Shown here piece after piece: positions 60,869 to 64,000 of a DNA stretch of 64,000 nt. The notes under the pieces are model-generated. The model did no database searches. It saw only the letters and a program-made list of their open reading frames with translations, and had not been told where the DNA came from. The DNA comes from Flavivirga amylovorans. Lineage in GTDB: Bacteria > Bacteroidota > Bacteroidia > Flavobacteriales > Flavobacteriaceae. Numbering within the stretch: position 1 is the first letter of the stretch; every line of letters begins with the position of its first letter. Location: the NCBI RefSeq assembly GCF_030540875.1, contig NZ_JAUOEM010000002.1, positions 1-64,000 on the forward strand. The letters run 5' to 3'. Position numbers and translations under genes: made by a program.

Positions 60869-62661
60869 TCATTCAGTTTTAAAACTGCCATAAATGCTTG
60901 CTGAGGTATTTCTACATTACCTACTTGGCGCATACGTTTTTTACCTTTCTTTTGCTTTTCTAAAAGTTTACGCTTACGCGAAATATCACCACCGTAGCAT
61001 TTTGCAGTCACATCTTTACGAAGTGCTTTAATAGTTTCTCTTGAAACAATTTTAGCTCCAATAGCTGCTTGAACAGGAATATCGAATTGCTGACGCGGAA
61101 TAAGTTCTTTTAGTTTTTCACACATTTTTTTACCAATACTTTGAGCATTATCGGCATGGATTAAAGCAGATAGAGCATCAACAGGCAGTGCATTTAATAA
61201 AATGTCTAAACGTACTAGTTTAGAGACTTTCATTCCTATTGGATGATAATCGAAAGAAGCGTAGCCTTTTGAAACGGTTTTTAAGCGATCGTAAAAATCG
61301 AAAACAATTTCAGCTAAAGGCATTTCGAAAGTTAACTCGACACGTTCTGTTGTTAAATACGTTTGATTTTGAACAATGCCTCTTTTTTCAATACAAAGTG
61401 ACATCACATTACCAACAAAATCTGATTTAGTAATAATCGTTGCTTTAATATAAGGTTCTTCAACACGGTTAACAGTTGAAGGATCTGGTAAATCGGATGG
61501 GTTATTTACTATGAAAGCTTCATCAGGATTTTTGTTTGTAAAAGCATGGTACGATACGTTGGGAACTGTGGTAATAACAGTCATATCGAACTCACGTTCT
61601 AGACGTTCTTGAATAATTTCCATGTGAAGCATGCCCAAGAAACCACAACGAAAACCAAAACCCAAAGCCGCAGAACTTTCTGGAGCAAATACCAACGATG
61701 CATCGTTTAGTTGTAGTTTTTCCATCGAATTACGAAGTTCTTCATAATCTTCTGTGTCAACAGGGTAAATACCTGCAAAAACCATTGGTTTAACATCTTC
61801 GAAACCTTCAACAATATTGGTTGTTGGGTTTGCGAAATCGGTAATAGTATCTCCTACTTTTACTTCTTTAGCGGTTTTAATACCTGTTATTAAATAACCA
61901 ACATCACCAGTTTTTACACTTTGTTTAGCAACCTGATTTAGTTTTAATGTTCCAACTTCATCAGCAAAATACTCTTTATCGGTTGCAACAAATTTAATTT
62001 TTTGGCCTTTTTTAATTTCGCCATTAAAAACTCTAAAATAGGTTTCAATACCTCTAAAAGTATTATAAACAGAATCGAAAATTAAGGCTTGTAAAGGGGC
62101 GTCCGGGTCTCCTTTTGGAGCAGGAACGCGATCTATAATCGCTGCTAAAATATTGTCGACTCCAAAACCAGTTTTTCCACTGGCATGAATCACTTCTTCT
62201 GCATCACAACCTAATAAGTCTACAATATCGTCGGTTACTTCCTCTGGATTCGCACTTGGTAAATCTACTTTATTTAAAACAGGAATAATTTCTAAATCGT
62301 TTTCTAGAGCTAAATACAGATTAGAAATGGTTTGTGCTTGAATACTTTGAGCGGCATCTACAATAAGTAAAGCGCCTTCACAGGCAGCAATAGATCGAGA
62401 TACTTCATACGAGAAATCGACATGACCGGGCGTGTCAATTAAATTTAAGATATAATCTTCTCCTTTGTAAACGTACTCCATTTGGATGGCGTGCGACTTT
62501 ATGGTAATACCACGTTCACGCTCTAAATCCATACTATCTAGTAGTTGGTCTTGCTGCTCTCTAGCAGTTACCGATCCTGTATAATCTAATAAACGGTCTG
62601 CGAGCGTACTCTTACCGTGATCTATATGTGCAATAATGCAAAAATTCCTAATATTCTTCAT
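60865..62661 (-). CDS. lepA: Elongation factor 4 (LepA)
   Basis: LepA is a ribosomal GTPase linked to initiation and ribosome assembly. The 598-residue protein starts [20 protein letters not shown] (G1), has G2/G3 elements R-G-I-T-I-K and [12 protein letters not shown] (G4), domains II and III, the LepA C-terminal domain with [12 protein letters not shown] and the final K-K-G-K-K-R-M-R. I use the ATG at 62659-62661; a TTG two codons upstream is less likely. A promoter with -7 TATCTTTG lies at 62692-62723. Confidence 0.97.
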   Translation of the reverse strand: MKNIRNFCIIAHIDHGKSTLADRLLDYTGSVTAREQQDQLLDSMDLERERGITIKSHAIQMEYVYKGEDYILNLIDTPGHVDFSYEVSRSIAACEGALLIVDAAQSIQAQTISNLYLALENDLEIIPVLNKVDLPSANPEEVTDDIVDLLGCDAEEVIHASGKTGFGVDNILAAIIDRVPAPKGDPDAPLQALIFDSVYNTFRGIETYFRVFNGEIKKGQKIKFVATDKEYFADEVGTLKLNQVAKQSVKTGDVGYLITGIKTAKEVKVGDTITDFANPTTNIVEGFEDVKPMVFAGIYPVDTEDYEELRNSMEKLQLNDASLVFAPESSAALGFGFRCGFLGMLHMEIIQERLEREFDMTVITTVPNVSYHAFTNKNPDEAFIVNNPSDLPDPSTVNRVEEPYIKATIITKSDFVGNVMSLCIEKRGIVQNQTYLTTERVELTFEMPLAEIVFDFYDRLKTVSKGYASFDYHPIGMKVSKLVRLDILLNALPVDALSALIHADNAQSIGKKMCEKLKELIPRQQFDIPVQAAIGAKIVSRETIKALRKDVTAKCYGGDISRKRKLLEKQKKGKKRMRQVGNVEIPQQAFMAVLKLND

Positions 62662-62691
62662 ACTCAAAAAAGCCGTTTAAAACAGCGACTG

Positions 62692-62723
62692 CAAAGATAG
62701 TTAAATATGTTTGTGAATGGCAA
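62692..62723 (-). promoter_or_regulatory. Promoter of lepA
   Basis: On the minus strand TTG (62721-62723), a 21-base spacer and TATCTTTG (62692-62699) match the Flavobacterium promoter consensus. The start codon lies 30 bases downstream. Confidence 0.6.
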
Positions 62724-62822
62724 TAGCTAAAGAATCTAAATTAATGTAGTTTACGAACCCAATTAGTGGTTTACAATAAATAAATATTAGACGCTTTTTA
62801 TAGGTGTTATTTTTGGTATAAA

Positions 62823-63023
62823 TTAAGCCATCATACCGCCACAAATACCTAAACTCACAATAACATAAACAGCAGCTAGAATGAATAATACTTTGGCTGC
62901 TTTTTTGTTTTTTTTACGAACAGCAAGCCCAATGATAGCTAATAAAATAGCTGGACCAAACATGACAGCTATAATTAAGACTATCAAGCCATTTAAATTC
63001 ATGTTTCCTTCTAAAAATATCAT
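62823..63023 (-). CDS. Small two-helix membrane protein, paralogue A
   Basis: A 66-residue protein with two membrane helices (about 9-33 and 42-64) joined by a short basic loop V-R-K-K-N-K-K-A-A-K. It ends with G-I-C-G-G-M-M-A. It is clearly a paralogue of the neighbouring gene at 63034 (shared L-L-A-I-(I/V)-x-L-A-(V/I)-R-x-K-N-K, A-A-V-Y and L-G-I-C-G). The start may be at the Met of residue 8 (63000-63002). Function unknown; it follows a radical SAM gene. Confidence 0.75.
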   Translation of the reverse strand: MIFLEGNMNLNGLIVLIIAVMFGPAILLAIIGLAVRKKNKKAAKVLFILAAVYVIVSLGICGGMMA

Positions 63024-63033
63024 AAGTTATGTT

Positions 63034-63237
63034 TTATATCATTGAAATTCCACAAATACCTAGACCTATTAAAGCATAAACTGCAGCAATTATTAATAGT
63101 ACTTTTGATACCCTTTTGTTTTTATTTCTTATTGCTAAAGCTACAATAGCTAATAGTATTGGGACACCAAATGCTAAAAAAAACAGCAAAAGGAAAATCC
63201 AAATTAAACCATCACCGTTTATAACTAAAGTATTCAT
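63034..63237 (-). CDS. Small two-helix membrane protein, paralogue B
   Basis: A 67-residue membrane protein with the same layout as the gene at 62823: a helix near 13-36, basic loop R-N-K-N-K-R-V-S-K, second helix near 44-65, ending L-G-I-C-G-I-S-M-I. Its start codon overlaps the stop of the radical SAM gene by 1 base, so the three form an operon. The two paralogues come from a tandem duplication. Confidence 0.75.
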   Translation of the reverse strand: MNTLVINGDGLIWIFLLLFFLAFGVPILLAIVALAIRNKNKRVSKVLLIIAAVYALIGLGICGISMI

Positions 63238-64000
63238 TACATGTCGTTTCTTAAAGTTTCCAATGTAGCTTTTTTATCGTCTCTGTAAAACAAATTCATA
63301 GTTTCAAAAGGGATAATTTTATTGTCTTTATCTACAATATGAACGCATGATTTCTTAATAGTGCGTACATCAAAATTATAAGCATCAATAAACTGCATGA
63401 TAATAACGCGAAATAAATTATCGTAACCCAAATTTGGAGCGTCAATATTAGGTAAGCAACACATAATAGACTTTAAATTTTCTTCAGCGACTTCAACAGA
63501 ATTTCCGGTGCTAAAAAGTTCTATCATTTTATCTTGAAGGTTTTCGTCTTGCTCGTAAATAATAGTGTTTTTACTAGTGTCTAATAAATCATTCGGGTTT
63601 ATATATCTGGTTAAAGGAAATACCTCATCTCCCAATTTTAAGGCATAGCCCATGACCAATGCATCTGGATTACAGGGAACAGGAAGTAAGTCGTCTGGAT
63701 TAAAAATATGGGTTTGTTCCATGATTTTCCGACGTACTTCTGTAAGCGTCATTCTATCGGTTTCGGGATTAAAATTCTCTAATCTTCCCGCTATTTGTGT
63801 TGGTTGAAGTGTGACGCCACGAACACACTTTTGTTTTAAAGCAAAGTCTATTATTTTGCCTATTTCATGATCGTTTAATCCTTTTTGAAGGGTTACAACC
63901 AAAGTGGTTGATAAATTGAGTTGATTTAAATTTTCAAGGGCTTGTTTTCTTATATCATTTAAATTGGCACCACGAAGTTCTTGTAACACACGATTTTCAA
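63237..64000 (-). CDS. Radical SAM protein (Tes/class D methyltransferase-like), C-terminal part
   Basis: The frame is open to the window edge, so the N-terminus with the CX3CX2C cluster motif is outside. The visible roughly 255 residues begin in the radical SAM barrel (L-S-T-T-L-V-V-T-L-Q-K-G-L-N, Q-P-T-Q-I-A-G-R) and continue with D-D-L-L-P-V-P-C-N-P-D, G-Y-A-L-K-L-G and P-L-T-R-Y-I-N-P-N-D-L-L, which resembles the C-terminal part of the tetraether-lipid-synthase/class D radical SAM methyltransferase group. That group acts on lipids or cofactors; the substrate here is unknown. It is followed in an operon by two small two-helix membrane proteins. Confidence 0.7.
   Translation of the reverse strand, partial: ENRVLQELRGANLNDIRKQALENLNQLNLSTTLVVTLQKGLNDHEIGKIIDFALKQKCVRGVTLQPTQIAGRLENFNPETDRMTLTEVRRKIMEQTHIFNPDDLLPVPCNPDALVMGYALKLGDEVFPLTRYINPNDLLDTSKNTIIYEQDENLQDKMIELFSTGNSVEVAEENLKSIMCCLPNIDAPNLGYDNLFRVIIMQFIDAYNFDVRTIKKSCVHIVDKDNKIIPFETMNLFYRDDKKATLETLRNDM

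Noticed and set aside
1-64000. tRNA and rRNA genes
   Set aside because: No T-loop, CCA-end or rRNA core sequence was noticed on either strand; a covariance search (tRNAscan-SE, Infernal) would be decisive.

Overview
The window is chromosomal DNA of a member of the Flavobacteriaceae (phylum Bacteroidota), probably a marine or host-associated type. This rests on the strong AT bias, Flavobacterium-type promoters (TTG, 17-23 bases, TAnnTTTG), a type IX secretion sorting domain, TonB/PepSY genes, and the DUF4175-ybeY-mnmG and rnpA-S41 peptidase arrangements. The species cannot be named from the sequence alone. Codon use looks uniform; only the 39-44 kb segment looks clearly accessory.

Layout. 0-5.4 kb: the end of an IS110 transposase, a stomatin-like operon, an outer-membrane barrel protein, gltX carrying an in-frame repeat insertion, and 1.1 kb without a convincing gene. 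5.4-14.8 kb: DUF4175 protein, ybeY and mnmG, with a parS-like palindrome on each side of mnmG; then a methyltransferase, an OmpH-like lipoprotein and a gene-poor AT-rich tract with a perfect DnaA box (candidate oriC) before rpiB. 15-24 kb: zinc exporter, acetyltransferase, OmpA/LRR surface-protein pair, S41 protease, rnpA, and a ligase-like (GCS2-CBS) plus AstE-like hydrolase pair. 24-33.4 kb: small regulators and enzymes, including a Crp/Fnr regulator beside a tautomerase-SDR-NTF2 operon with a GTGA-N6-TCAC site, then three exported or hydrolytic enzymes (M1 and S8 peptidases, MBL hydrolase). 33.5-38 kb: a probable metal-uptake locus (cysteine-motif protein, TonB receptor, PepSY membrane protein).

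39.3-44.4 kb is the accessory segment. It holds a RAYT (REP-associated) transposase, at least eleven REP-like hairpins, longer direct repeats, and an exact 49-bp direct repeat at both ends. Its cargo is an unknown two-TM protein, an M43 metalloprotease whose C-terminus is encoded by a REP hairpin, and an eCIS-core (DUF4157) protein ending in what looks like a deaminase toxin domain. This is the most likely place for an undescribed system.

44.5-64 kb is mostly core: SulP transporter with a double Usp protein, a CPA1 antiporter, a glycogen operon (glgA-glgC-glgB-GH31), a TPR histidine kinase/response regulator pair, lepA, and a cut-off radical SAM gene with two tandem small membrane proteins. 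Short dispersed palindromic repeats (cores CTGAGCGCAGTCGAAG and TGTCATTC...GAATGACA) occur between genes throughout, several inside the loops of long inverted repeats. I saw no tRNA, rRNA or CRISPR array.
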